Below, one piece after another: positions 45,000 to 55,826 of a stretch of DNA of 64,000 nt. The notes under the pieces were generated by a model. The model saw only the letters and a program-made list of their open reading frames with translations, ran no database searches and was not told where the DNA came from. The DNA lies in NCBI GenBank assembly GCA_023078555.1, contig CM041204.1, forward strand, positions 530,923-594,922, read 5' to 3'. The stretch is from Ulva prolifera (Eukaryota > Chlorophyta > Ulvophyceae > Ulvales > Ulvaceae). The first letter of the stretch is position 1; each line of letters opens with the position of its first letter. A program made the position numbers and the translations under genes.

Positions 45000-46205
45000 A
45001 TTGTAGTCGTACACCGTGCCCAAGTCACCCTCAGCTGTGACTCCGGCTGTGCACTTCGTGTGTTGATTCCCCAAGGAATTCTGGGTGTGATTCTGGAGCC
45101 TCTTTGCTGGTCAATTTCGAGGCTGGTGTGTGTTGGGTTTGATGTTAACTCTCGGCAGACATACTCCAACACAGTGTGTCCAGCAGTACATCTTGTAATC
45201 ATGCGTGTCCTGTCATTCGCTGGCGTGGAGCATCTCTATGCTTCAAATCGTGTGGCCATTCATCGAGTGTGGGTGCATGTGGTGTTAGTGCTGATTCCAG
45301 GCTTGCCGAGGCTGCCCTTGGGCGCTGTGTGCCACATGCTCGGTCAGCAACGCATGGCGTTCACGGGAATGCAGCACTTCGAAGGTCATACGGTTTGGGC
45401 TGTATGTGAACAGCAGTGAACTCAGCACTGGCGGTGCTGCCTGAACATCAGCCAAACACACATCTCAAACCGCTGTCTAGCGATGAGCTGGAATTAGGCA
45501 TCAGATGCCACTAGTACGTCCACATTGAACACAGCTATTATAACGGTGCTTCATGGCCTCACAATTGCCTTGAAACATTGCCCAGGGCGCCGCTGAGGGC
45601 AGCCATGGGAACATCGCCATGGCCAAGAGAACACTTAAAGCAGGGACGCACGGAGACAGCGGGTGTTAGTGCTGAGCGAGGGTAGACGAAGTGGATCCGC
45701 GAGAATGTTGACTCATGTCAATTGAGCTGTTCCATCACGGCCGCTCTGCTGCGCGCGCCGGTGAACCAGCAGCAGCGGGGCCAACACGCGCGTTGCCCGT
45801 TCGAGGTCTGCACTTGCAGTTACTCGGACGGCTCGTCAGCGACACCCCAGACTACGCACATCTTTGCAGGGATTCCATACCATGCCGCTGAGCAGAGCTA
45901 TGGGAAAATGCGTGGGGACTTTCGTCGAGATCGTCAGTCGAACACGAACGACCGAAGACGGGCTCCAGAAGCCACGCAAACAAATTATCAAAGCAAGCAT
46001 ACGATGGTCACTCAGTGCTTCAATGTGCGGGCAGTCTGATCACCGATGCGCAGCAACCTGCTACACATCGCTCTGCCTAGGCTTTGCGTCTGACAATATA
46101 CAACCGAACATCGGCGGCGCCTTACCCTTTTTAGAGTTTAAGCGTTGCGGCAAGCATTTGTATGTGTGGCGTGACACAGATTGACATGTGGCGGTGAGAT
46201 GCACG
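45000..46205. repeat. Duplicated intergenic block C (copy 4-5 spacer)
   Basis: Matches 50990-52090 in order: the TTCAYSGGRAYGCAGCA region (about 45361 and 51029), the CATGGGAACAT region (about 45605 and 51302), and an AGCAGCGGGGCCAACA / AGCAGCGGCGCCAACA region (about 45771 and 51468). A frame with QQQRGQHARCPFEVC here (45722-46039) corresponds to a broken HQQRRQHALRPLED at 51.47 kb, so a small gene may once have existed. Confidence 0.55.
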
Positions 46206-46218
46206 TTGCGTGTTTTTG

Positions 46219-46520
46219 TGTCTACAGGCACTGGGATGCACAGCTCCAACTTCGAACTCTCGTTCCAGAATGGACAGTGACAGAAACTGCGCCAAAGCAT
46301 GGATTGCCGTATCCTGAGCGTCTGATGCAGCGTAGATATTGTCTCACACACGATTCCGACTTAAATAGCTCAAAGCTGCAAAGAAAACAGGAGCTGAAGT
46401 GAGTTTGCATGTGAAATGTGTTTTAGCAGCAGTGCACTGGCCGCGCGCAGCAGCGCGCAGCAGCTCGCGTGAAGCATCGCTACGATGAATTTATCTTTGT
46501 AACACAATGCATGTCTACAG
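46219..46520 (+). promoter_or_regulatory. TGTCTACAG motifs before copy 5
   Basis: TGTCTACAGGCA at 46219-46230 is the counterpart of the copy 6 motif by flanking homology, but lies 481 bp before the ATG. A shorter match, TGTCTACAG at 46512-46520, lies 188 bp before the ATG, at the usual distance. Extra sequence between them distinguishes this copy. Confidence 0.4.
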
Positions 46521-46699
46521 CTGTAGGCAAATAGCCGATGGTCCACCGATCGGTGCCCTGAATAATCTGGCCTAGCTACGGCAGCGCAGGGCCGCCAACG
46601 CACGTTTCTCAGACGTGCAAGATTTCAGTCTGCAGCAGCTGTTGTATGAATTATATTTCGTGAAAGAGGGTGTAAGCGGGAACCAGCTGGACGAACCAG

Positions 46700-49001
46700 A
46701 TGCATCGATGTGTGCGCGTTATTGACGAGGACGGGCGCAACCTCCTCCCTGCAGAAAATAGAATCGTGCAGATTTCCGTCGTAGAGACGTTTAGAGATGT
46801 CCTTGACAAAGTGATGCCAGAGACCCACTTGCGCGTCAACTGCGTGAAGCTGACGTCCACAGCCAGTGCACAGGCTAGAGACCCAAGCGACACGCAGGAT
46901 GTGGACGCGAATGTCCAGGACCTCCTTCAGTTCGTTGAGGACAGCCAAGGTTACAAGCCGCGGATCATCACGTACATCGTGGCGTGTTTCGCTCATCAGA
47001 TAGAGCCAGCAGCCGCGCCTGTCAACCCCCCACCAACACAGGCACCTTCAGACGATGTTATGCTAATACGCTTTCAGGCGGCTCAGGCATCGCCTTCAAG
47101 TCCCGGTACAGATCAATGCGATGACATCGAATGTGGCCCAGAGGGGAGCCCTGGTGCACAGACTCTTCAACAGAGGCCAACACACAGCCCCCAACCGCAG
47201 TCGTCGCTGAAGTCGCGTGCCGCCGTGGGCACCAACAGTCTACACAACCAGGCAAACCAACGGTGTGTCTCTTGACAGGTGTATGCGTGTATGACCTGCT
47301 GCGGGTCACACTGTTTCAATGTCAGTCACAATGCATGCGCCGCAGTCACACCGACGGCAAGTACACAGCCACTGTGCATGTCCCTCACACCTTTATGAGA
47401 CCACGACGTGGGCCGTGTATGTCGCACGGCTGTGCTCCCCTACGCACAGCTGCGCGGACAAAGTCTAATGCAGTTGGAGTCAATCCGTACCGGACGCTGG
47501 TGTATGTTGGTGCGGCAACAAGGGTGTGGCAGAGGCGACGAGCGGAGCGTTGAACTGATGTGACAACACACCACTGCAACATCACGCCAAAAACCTTCGC
47601 AGAGGTAGCTGTGGCGTACGATGCATGTGGTCGCATCGCCGCTGCCGGGGAGCTTCCTTTTTTTTTGTTGCTCTGAACGAATGCCTGCTGCCGAAGGCGT
47701 GCTTGCAGCGTAAGGGGCACCGGGCCTCAAGGAACGATACATCTGAGACACCAGTGCCACCATCTCAAACAGACAGCTGGACTGTTGACTGCAGCACAGT
47801 CTGCCACGAGGGTGGGGAGACAGCCCGCATCCAGGTTCCGGTCACGGCTAGCGTAGGCAGGGTCTCTGCAGCGGCGGCTCCACGAGGCGGACAGGATCCT
47901 GGAGGATACATTTCGGCACCCGGCAGCCAGGGGCGGGATACGCAGGTTGCCGTTTCGCGCAGCAGGCAGAAGCGGTGCGTCTCCGGAGATGTCAGCGCTG
48001 GCCCGCGCACCCCCAAGCAAGCCAAGGCCTCCTCCCCCGTCCCTAGCGCAGCTTCGCCCGCAAAGCATGTGTGCGATGACGCGGCGGCGCAGCTGCGGCC
48101 GAGCACGCCACGTCTCGGGGCGTCATCAGCCTCCCTCGCAAGACTCTGCACACGGGAAGCGCACACACAGAGGCCCCAGGGGAGCACGGGTCCCATGGTC
48201 GCATCACAGCGTCAAGGTCAGCTTCTGTATCGAGGAGGGCACAACAAAACGTGCTCGGCCTCGCTTCCAGCCGTTGCAGGATGTGCTGGCATCTTCGGTC
48301 GCAGCCCGTGTGTGCTCCGAGAGTTGGCAACCGAGTGCGGCTGCTGTGGTGAAATTAGACGCGGACTGGCTCGCGCCGGGCGCCAGTGACCAGGAGAAGC
48401 AGAAGAACCTGCAATCAGTATTGACGGGCCTGAGGGACGGCAAGGTGAGCACCTCCACAGCTTTGTAGTTGCCTGCCAAGTGGCATTTACCGCCACGGTG
48501 CATGCCTGCAGGCGTGGCTGCTGGCCACTTGTGATGTGAGGCACTAATCTTGAATGTGTACGCCAGGGAGGGGGGTTGTCTCCCAGAGATCCACGTTGAA
48601 AGCACATCAGCCCCACGGCGATCACGGAGCCTCAACCCAAAGTGACCAAGCAGAAAAGGTGGGATGGTGTTCAGGTGAGATTCACCTTCCCGTTCGGAGT
48701 TGTGTCGATCGGCGTGATGCAGGCCAGGTTGGGCTGCCGCCGGGACGAATGGTTCGTGTGGCGCCTGCCTGACGGCAAGGCGTCCGAAGTCCAGGACGCG
48801 CACCGCCGCATGGTCGCGTTCTTTGAGCGCATCAAGGCTGCCAAGGCGAGTTTGGGGACTATGCCCCACAATGCAGCCAGTGGCATGCAGGCCAGAGAAC
48901 TGCCAGCGTTGGTTGACAGCTGTGAGCATTATGCCACCACGGATCCGTCCATACCACGGACAGCGGGCACAGGTGCCGCAGCGGAGCGTGTGCCACTGTA
49001 A
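46700..49001 (+). pseudogene. Array copy 5, frameshift in exon 2
   Basis: Exon 1 46700-47262 (phase 2, CAACG|GTGTGT), exon 2 47795-48444 (ctgcag|C ... AAG|GTGAGC), exon 3 48675-49001 (gttcag|GTG). The splice sites and the N-terminal domain (MHRCVRVIDEDGRNLLPAEN; RIITYIVA) are normal. Exon 2 is 650 bp, one base out of phase with its neighbours: linker with RTPKQAKASSP in one frame, then, from about 48195-48215, SFCIEEGTTKRARPRFQPLQ and ESWQPSAAAVVKLDADW in the next frame. Exon 3 restores VRFTFPFGVVSIGV...EWFVWRLPDGKASE...AHRRMVAFFE and has a longer tail than other copies. One extra base (or two missing) near 48200 explains everything. Pseudogene or sequence error. Confidence 0.7.
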
Positions 49002-49286
49002 CATTACTTGAATTAAATTTGAAAACGACAAGCCTTGCAGCGACGCTCACCTCCTGCGCACATGGACCTGCTGCAGCAACGCCGGCACCTCGTCGCAGCC
49101 AAACGCGAAAGCCTCCGCAAGTTCATGCATGTGAAACCACCCTGACCATACCCACACAATCAGCATGCACCAGTGCTGTACCACCAGTCCCATGTTCACG
49201 TCCGGCGCTTCTACCATAGCCACTCGCACCGCTGCCCCCGCATCCACCCCCTCCCCCCCAAACCAAGCAAACCCCCGTCAGCCTAC

Positions 49287-49385
49287 ATCATCTGCTGGAC
49301 CACGGCGGCCACGGAATGGTCGATGTGAAGGTCGGCGTGGACGGTGTCGGGGTAGAGCTCATCGTCGTCGCCGCTGCCAGGCCTG
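49287..49385 (-). pseudogene. Relic of Gly/Tyr family exon 2
   Basis: Reverse strand reads DDDELYPDTVHADLHIDH then VAAVVQ, matching EEDELYPDFVRVIFHQDRDKAAVW at the start of exon 2 in the 55.8-57.3 kb gene. It ends in a stop soon after. It sits after copy 5 as the relic at 44.3 kb sits after copy 4, so both probably descend from one gene in the duplicated unit. Confidence 0.6.
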
Positions 49386-49389
49386 TGGC

Positions 49390-50390
49390 CCGCCCGGTCC
49401 CCGAATCGCGCCTGTCTGGCATGTGATGTTCCATCATGACTGCACAGTGGCATGGTTGGGCGTCTGCTTCATGCATAGACTGGACACCTGCGTAGCTGAT
49501 CGCCGCGCTGCCGGTGGAATGCGTCAAGCATCCACGGCCTACGCCATCTGCTCCAACACGGCACCAGGCTGAGACGGTCCGACCCCAGCGCGCCGACAGG
49601 ACCTGGATGCAGCCTGCAGCCCGCTGCCACGCCAGCCGCATCAGGTGTCAGAAATGCATTGCGGCGGCCTGCATACGACGAAGGGGCACATGTCTAAGGA
49701 GGGCCGGGGCATGCGCACGGACGACACGTCCATGCCTGCATCATGCTCCACAGCCAGCTACATGAGCCGCCGCCCCCGAGCATACCGCTCTGAGCCTGCA
49801 CGGCATGCAACAGGCACACACAGCAGGACGCATGCGCACCATGCACGCACGGTGGTGCCACGCAGCAGGCACGCGCAGCAGGCACGCGCAGCAGGCATGA
49901 GGCGGGCGCAGCCTGCACCTGCAGCAGCAGCAGGCCCTCGCAGCGGGGCGTGCATGGAGCGCGCGCGCCGACAGCCATGCCCCTGCAGCAGCGTGCCCCC
50001 AGCCCCACGCCTTTGGAGTCCGCCACGAAGCACAAACACATAATCGACTGATCAATGGGCGTGCAGCGCCACGTGATGCGCCCTCCAGACCCGTCACTCT
50101 GACGCAAGAGAACTCTCAGGTTGCTCTCAGAGGCTGGCGGACGTCATAACGTCATAAAAATGAATTAATAATTGTTGTGCACATTGTTGCTACGCACTAT
50201 TGCGCACTGATTTTGCTACTCGCTGCTGTCTTGTACGTACACGTATACGCAGCAGCTGATGTTGCCCGTGCAGGTGCGCCGCCTGACGCCACTGCCCGCT
50301 CCCATTGCGCGCCCCGAGCCTGCTGTGCGGGGCAGCTGTGGGAGTGAAGCCGGGAGGCGCCGAGGAACACTCACTGCCGCATCCCCGATT
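49390..50390. other. No supportable gene; short repeats
   Basis: Contains GCAGCAGGCACGC repeated about three times at 49861-49900. Frames are biased in composition. Confidence 0.35.
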
Positions 50391-50392
50391 TC

Positions 50393-50800
50393 GTGGAGGC
50401 CGGCACGGGCACCGGCAGGTCTGAGGCGTTACGCAGCAAGGCCCTGCGGCGCCGATCCATGACTGCCATGCTTCATGGCTGTGCGCAACACTCCAGGAAC
50501 AGGGCTAGCCCCCCAGAAGCTGCCGAGTGCCTGAGTACGCATACAGTGTGCAGCAAGACCTGCTGCAACAAGCCCAAACTTCCGGGTCAGTTGGATGAGT
50601 GTGAGCTGCATAGTGACCCTGGCGGTGGCCACGTGTGGGAGCATGATGTGGAACGCCGAACCCGGTGTGGACCACTGGCACGCCACCCTCCACAGCCACT
50701 CCGGCTGCGCTGCACGACGCGTGTCATGCGTCTACAGGTGATGCGTGTGATTCCAGGGTATGTTTGCTGGTCTCCATCCGGACGGACGTCGTGGCTGTGA
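50393..50800 (+). CDS. Cys/His-rich hypothetical frame, paralogue of 44.7 kb
   Basis: 135-codon frame. Residues about 40-90 hold the block shared with 44696-44998: SPPEAAECLSTHTVCSKTCC and LPGQLDECELHSDPGGGHV. Conservation of Cys/His positions with divergence elsewhere would be consistent with selection, but many synonymous and indel differences need an alignment. Possible small secreted or metal-binding peptide; function unknown. Confidence 0.35.
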   Translation: MEAGTGTGRSEALRSKALRRRSMTAMLHGCAQHSRNRASPPEAAECLSTHTVCSKTCCNKPKLPGQLDECELHSDPGGGHVWEHDVERRTRCGPLARHPPQPLRLRCTTRVMRLQVMRVIPGYVCWSPSGRTSWL

Positions 50801-50989
50801 CCAATAACTCTGGTTGATTCATGGCAAAGGAAGACTCCCCCAGTGACACCAGCAGTATGTCTGGTGACCATGCGTTTCTTGTTGTGTCAGGCGCTGATAT
50901 GGAACGAATTCGTGCTCTGACGCATGTGGCCAGACACGGAGCGAGGGTACCCTCCACACCGGTGTTCGTGGTATCGGTGTTCATGCAAG

Positions 50990-51930
50990 GCTTGCAAGGG
51001 ATAGCCTTGGCACCTGTGCACCACGGCGTTCACCGGGACGCAGCAGTTCAGAGGTCAGCCCTGCGCCATCTTGGCTATAGTTGAGCAGCAAGATTTTGGT
51101 TGCTGGTGCTGGCTGACTGACCGCTAGCACGACGGGGAACGGCGTACGTGCGCCGTTCCCCGATGTGGCGCAGGTTGTGCAGATAAGTGCCTGACTGCCG
51201 CTCTGCGAGCAGCTGGAATCAGGCATCTCTTGACATTGGTGCGTCCCACATAAAAACAGCTAGCCATTCGGTGCTGTGTGGCCTCCTTGCCAAATGCAAA
51301 CATGGGAACATTGCCACGAGCGCCACCGGTGGTACCAGTACACTTGCGGCAGTTCCGCACGGAGATATCGGGTTGAAGTGCAGAGCCAGTGTGGACGATT
51401 CAGATCCGAGGGAACGTCGGGCGTCTGCACAACTGTCGCTGCGCACATCACGCCTCGGGAGCACCAGCAGCGGCGCCAACATGCACTCCGTCCGTTGGAA
51501 GACTGAATGTGCATTCAATCGGACGTCCAGCTGTCGACACCAGCCTACGCAGACTGCTGTAAATTGTACTGACAATTCCGCGGAACAAGTCGGGGAACAC
51601 TCGTGTGGCCTTTCGTCAAGATTCTCATTCAACCACGACCGACTCGGGATAGGTCCAACAGCCGCGCAAACATCCTCTCAAAGCTAGCCTAGGTTGTGTA
51701 TTCGGCAAGATCGAAGAAAAGACACCCTGACAGTCTAACCCCTGATGCGCAGCCTGTGCTGACAGCCTGTGATGACATCGCTCTGCCAAAGCCTTCCGGC
51801 TCCACATATGCAAACAATAGAGCATTGACGGCGTTCTGCGCTTATTGTATCTCCACCATTGCGGTAGATGTGTGTATCTGCGGTCTGGACGCGCCCAGAT
51901 TGACATGCAGCGAGGAGATCGCTGCATATT
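50990..51930. repeat. Duplicated intergenic block C' (copy 5-6 spacer)
   Basis: Counterpart of 45000-46205 in the same order and orientation, more diverged in frame. It precedes copy 6 as block C precedes copy 5. Confidence 0.55.
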
Positions 51931-51941
51931 CCACAGTTTCG

Positions 51942-51954
51942 TGTCTACAGGCAC
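51942..51954 (+). promoter_or_regulatory. TGTCTACAGGCAC motif before copy 6
   Basis: One mismatch to the consensus, 177 bp before the ATG, preceded by the pyrimidine-rich cacagtttcg. Confidence 0.5.
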
Positions 51955-52118
51955 TCAGACGCTCAGTTGCATTTTTGAACTGTCGAACGGTGATCTGGCT
52001 AGAATCTCATCCCAGAATGACCACCGGCAGATATCACTTCAATTGGCATCGATTGTTGTATTCTCAGCGTCTGGCTGACTGCGGGGCTTCGGCACAGGCG
52101 GGCGCCAGTCGCTGAGAA

Positions 52119-54748
52119 ATGAATAGATCTGTGCGGGTACTAGATCGCGAAGGGGACAGCGTCCTCGCTGTCGCAAACAGAATTGTCAAAGTAGAAGCCT
52201 CGGAATCTTTCCGTGATCTGTTCAAGCGGCTCCTGCCCGAATCCGAGCTTCGCGTGCTCTTTGTTCAGCTGACGCAGGCAGCCACCACACAGGCGAAGGA
52301 TGCCACTGAAACGCGTGATCTAGATGAAACTGTCTCCGAAATTCTGCATCTCGTTTCTATCAGCCACAGCTATGACCCTATGGTCATCACGTACGTTGTG
52401 GCGCAGCCCAGCCTCGACGTGGCGCCAGCTCCAGATCCTGCCGCACCGTCAGTGAAACGGCCAGCAGCAGCAGACCCCGCCGCAGCCCCTCAAAAGAGTA
52501 AACTGCAGACACCTTCAGACAAGGATGCAGCGTGCGATGAAACCATTGGCAGCGGGCGCGCAGACGCGGACGCTGTCGAAGAGCATGCCACGCAGAGCCC
52601 ATATAGTCCACAGCAGTGCCCCGCCACCGATGATCCAGCGGCAAGCGACGGCGCCCCTGAGCAGCTGCATGATACCACAAGAGATGACGACAGCTGCGGC
52701 TACTGTGGCCCAGATGCGATGGCTCGAGCCGCGATGACATACGCATACCTCGCGAAGCATGGGTGCAGCTTCCTGCCGGACGACCCCCGGCCCGCCGTGT
52801 TTGAGGCCCTGAGGGATGCCTTTCTCCTGATGACCGTCTTCAGCCACCTGCAGCTGCAGTGCTCCGTGGCCCAGGCAGAGCTGGACGCACTGGCTCCGGC
52901 CATCCAGGCGGCGCCGGACGGCAGCCGTCAGCATGATACAGACGAAGAGCTGGAGGACGGCCCCGGCATGGCTCATGAGGTCCTCCTCCTGCTGCGTGGT
53001 GAAGATGTGCAAAGGTGTAGTCTCCAAAACACCATGCATGTGCACAGCTGCCATGTCCTGCATGCATGCCTGGGAGTGTCCAGCGCTCTCGAGAGCTCCG
53101 TGGGTGCAAGGTGTCGCGTGAACCCTGGAGCTGCTCTACTATGCGAAAAATTCATCTTTAACAAATACATATACATGTATATGATCTAGATGACCGTGAT
53201 GCACAGCCCACAAACATTGGCACATTCACAAGTCCGTACTGCTGCTCCGATCCAGGCGTCCAAGCATCTTGTTGCTGCTGAGGTCGGCTGGGAGTCTTGT
53301 CAGTTTTCATGTTCTGGGAGGCTTTGGCCACCTGGACGGGCTGGGCTGCGTGATCCCGTCCAGATTGACAGGACACCATACGCTCGTCTCCGGAATCACA
53401 GCTACAGGTCTTTCACGCCTTTCAAGATGCCCATAGCAGCCCACTAGTTCATCAAGTGGGGTGGCTGCAGGGTGTGGAGCCGCAAAGAGTGGCAGCCAGT
53501 GCGTTGCCTTCTCTCTGCCTTCTGCACCAAGATCGCTGAGGACGCCGGCATCAGGTGCAAGGCCGCCGCGCAAGCCGAACTAGAGGGCGCCGTGCGGCCA
53601 CATGTATGCAAGCACTGCGGCACAGAGTGCCGTCCCCGCACAGTCGGGGGCAAGCACCGCGCCTCCTTCCTCGTCCCCAATACCCCGCCTCCCGCAAAGC
53701 GCGCTCGCAGCGACGCGGCGGAGCGACCGCGCCCAAGCACGCCACCGACCGGCAAATCCCGCGTCTCACGCGCGACGCTCCCGACTCAGGACAAGTCGCC
53801 GCCAAAGAAAACTAGGAGCGCGCGGGGGTCTCTGCCGCCGGCGCGCCTCAGTGTCGTGGAGAGCTTCTGTGTTGAGGGGAGCGTACAGAGGTATAGGTGG
53901 TACCGCTTCCGGCCGCTGCAGGCTGTACTTGCGTCCATGGACGCCGCATACGTAGGCTCAGAGAGCTGGCAGCCGAGTGCGGACGCCGTGGTGATGGTGG
54001 ACGCGCACTGGTTTTCGGCGGAAGCTGAGCTGAGTGATAGGGAGCGGCAGATGAAATTGCGGAAGGCGATGCTGGCCCTGATGGAGGGCACGGTGCGTGA
54101 TCGCGGGGCTGCTTGGCGACAGCAGCTGGTTGACGGTTGTTGGGTAGCGCGATCTGATTGGCCTCAAGCCGCCTGCCCTGCACTCTGTGGTTGCATTCTG
54201 GTACGCAGGATGTGGCTTATGTGTACGAGGAGACGCGTCCAAGCTGGGCTCGGCTGCATGCCCGGAACGCTCTCGGGTTTGATGCAGCAGCTCCCCAGCT
54301 GCGGGATTTAGGTTGGGAGGGATCTGCGCCTGCCCCTCAGAGGCCCTGTTGTACATAGCCCCGTGATCGAACCCCTGGCAGATCATCATACCTCTGAACA
54401 CTTTCAGAATTTCGGACGCAGCCGCATATCAAATTTCGATGTCTCAACTAACATGGCCCCACCATTAAACAGACCCATCATGCATCGGCATTAGTGAAGG
54501 CGGATTGTGTGCAGACAAAGTTCGCGTTTCCGTACGGAGTGGTTTCGATACGGCCGAAGCAGGCCAGTGCGGTCAACGGTCGGAAGGAGTGGTTTGTCTG
54601 GCGCCTGCCGGACGGCACTGCCTCAGCAGTCAAGGAGGCACACAGCCGCATGGTTGCATTCTTCAAGGCAGATATGTGCACCCTGCGCCGCAATGCCGCC
54701 TCTGCCCGCAGCGACAGGCGAGGCCTCCTGCACGTGCCGTCGCAGTAG
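52119..54748 (+). CDS. Array copy 6, longest intact member
   Basis: Exon 1 52119-53014, exon 2 53471-54092, exon 3 54515-54748, joined 583 aa. Intron 1 (456 bp, phase 2): CAAAG|GTGTAG ... ggctgcag|G. Intron 2 (422 bp, phase 0): ACG|GTGCGT ... gtgtgcag|ACA. The N-terminal domain is the most diverged (MNRSVRVLDREGDSVLAVAN; MVITYVVA). After a linker, residues about 190-298 form an extra, apparently folded helical segment absent from the other copies (CGYCGPDAMARAAMTYAYL, EALRDAFLLMTVFSHLQLQC, a GMAHEVLLLL stretch). Exon 2 has HVCKHCGTEC and PPAKRARSD, then SFCVEGSVQRYRWYRFRPLQ and ESWQPSADAVVMVDAHWF. Exon 3: TKFAFPYGVVSIRP...RKEWFVWRLPDGTASA...AHSRMVAFFKADM, stop TAG after HVPSQ as in copy 3. 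Confidence 0.8.
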
Positions 54749-54749
54749 C

Positions 54750-55820
54750 TGCGCCGCAGATCTGAAGCAGGAGGGGCGCCGCAGGTCCAGGCCTTTCTGG
54801 GCAGAGCAGCTGCCTTGGTTTGCACTTGGAGTTCAGAGTTCAGTGGCCTTGCACGGCGGTACGAGACTACACGAAATTAGACCAAGTCCTTCTGACGCAG
54901 AAGTAGCGTCGGCTGTACAAGACAGCCACAGAGTTTGAAAGTGTGGTGTTGGCTCCGGATGGTCACCCATGTGGTGGTGGTAGATGGGGGATGCCAAATC
55001 GAGAATGACAGTGAAGAATGTGCGAGAGGGAGGCCAAACTGGTGCGGCCAGTGGAGCAGTGCCATCTGCTGTCGCCGTCGCATGATGTCTGATGTGGCCC
55101 AGGCTGTCGATGTAAAGCGTATGTGCTGTGGTCGCCTCCTGCATCACTTGCAACGGCATGCATGTGTGTGGACGCTGTGCACATGTTCTTCGTGGCGACA
55201 CGGGTGTGACATTATGGTACGAGATATGATGGTGTTTCATCAATGATACGTGTTGTGGCAAGGCGCGTGCGTACAGTGGAGGGTAGCCGCGCTGCATCAG
55301 GCAACGGGCCAGTGTCCCAAACTGCGTGGCGCAAGCCATGATTAAGATCAAACGAAGTTGTGTTGAAAGCCCCCATGCTCTGAGACATGCTGCGGACAGC
55401 AAACGAGAGCCCTGTCGGACTCGGTCAAACGCTGCAATGGTTGTACCACGGCGGAGCTATCCAGCTCACAGAGAATGGGGTGCAGCATCATCGCGTGAGA
55501 AAATGATTTTATACAGTCAAGGTCAAACACACCCCAGCCGTGCACTCCCACCCACTGCGTGGGGGCACAGAGCTGCGACGCCATGGTCAGGAACACCAAG
55601 CGCAGGCTCTTCAAGCCCAGATGCCAGCGGCACACCTGCCCCGCACATCAAACCGTGTCCGAGCCTACCAGCGCATGCAGCCCCTACACCCTGCGGCCTG
55701 CGCAGGCCTGGCGCGCCTCCACGCAACGCCGGCTCTGCATGCCTACTGCCACATTTCACAGCGCAATCACACAGGCCTCCGCCGGTGCACGCAGCAGGTC
55801 CATGCATGCCCCTAGACTAA
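54750..55820. other. No supportable gene
   Basis: Overlapping frames on both strands, none splice-supported. It would contain the 3' flank of both the array and the reverse-strand gene ending at 55827. Confidence 0.35.
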
Positions 55821-55826
55821 CCCACA

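Noticed and set aside
36819..47309. Reverse-strand frames opposite each array exon 1 (similar to one another)
   Set aside because: Their mutual similarity follows from the duplicated forward exons; only the forward strand has matching splice phases and shared starts.
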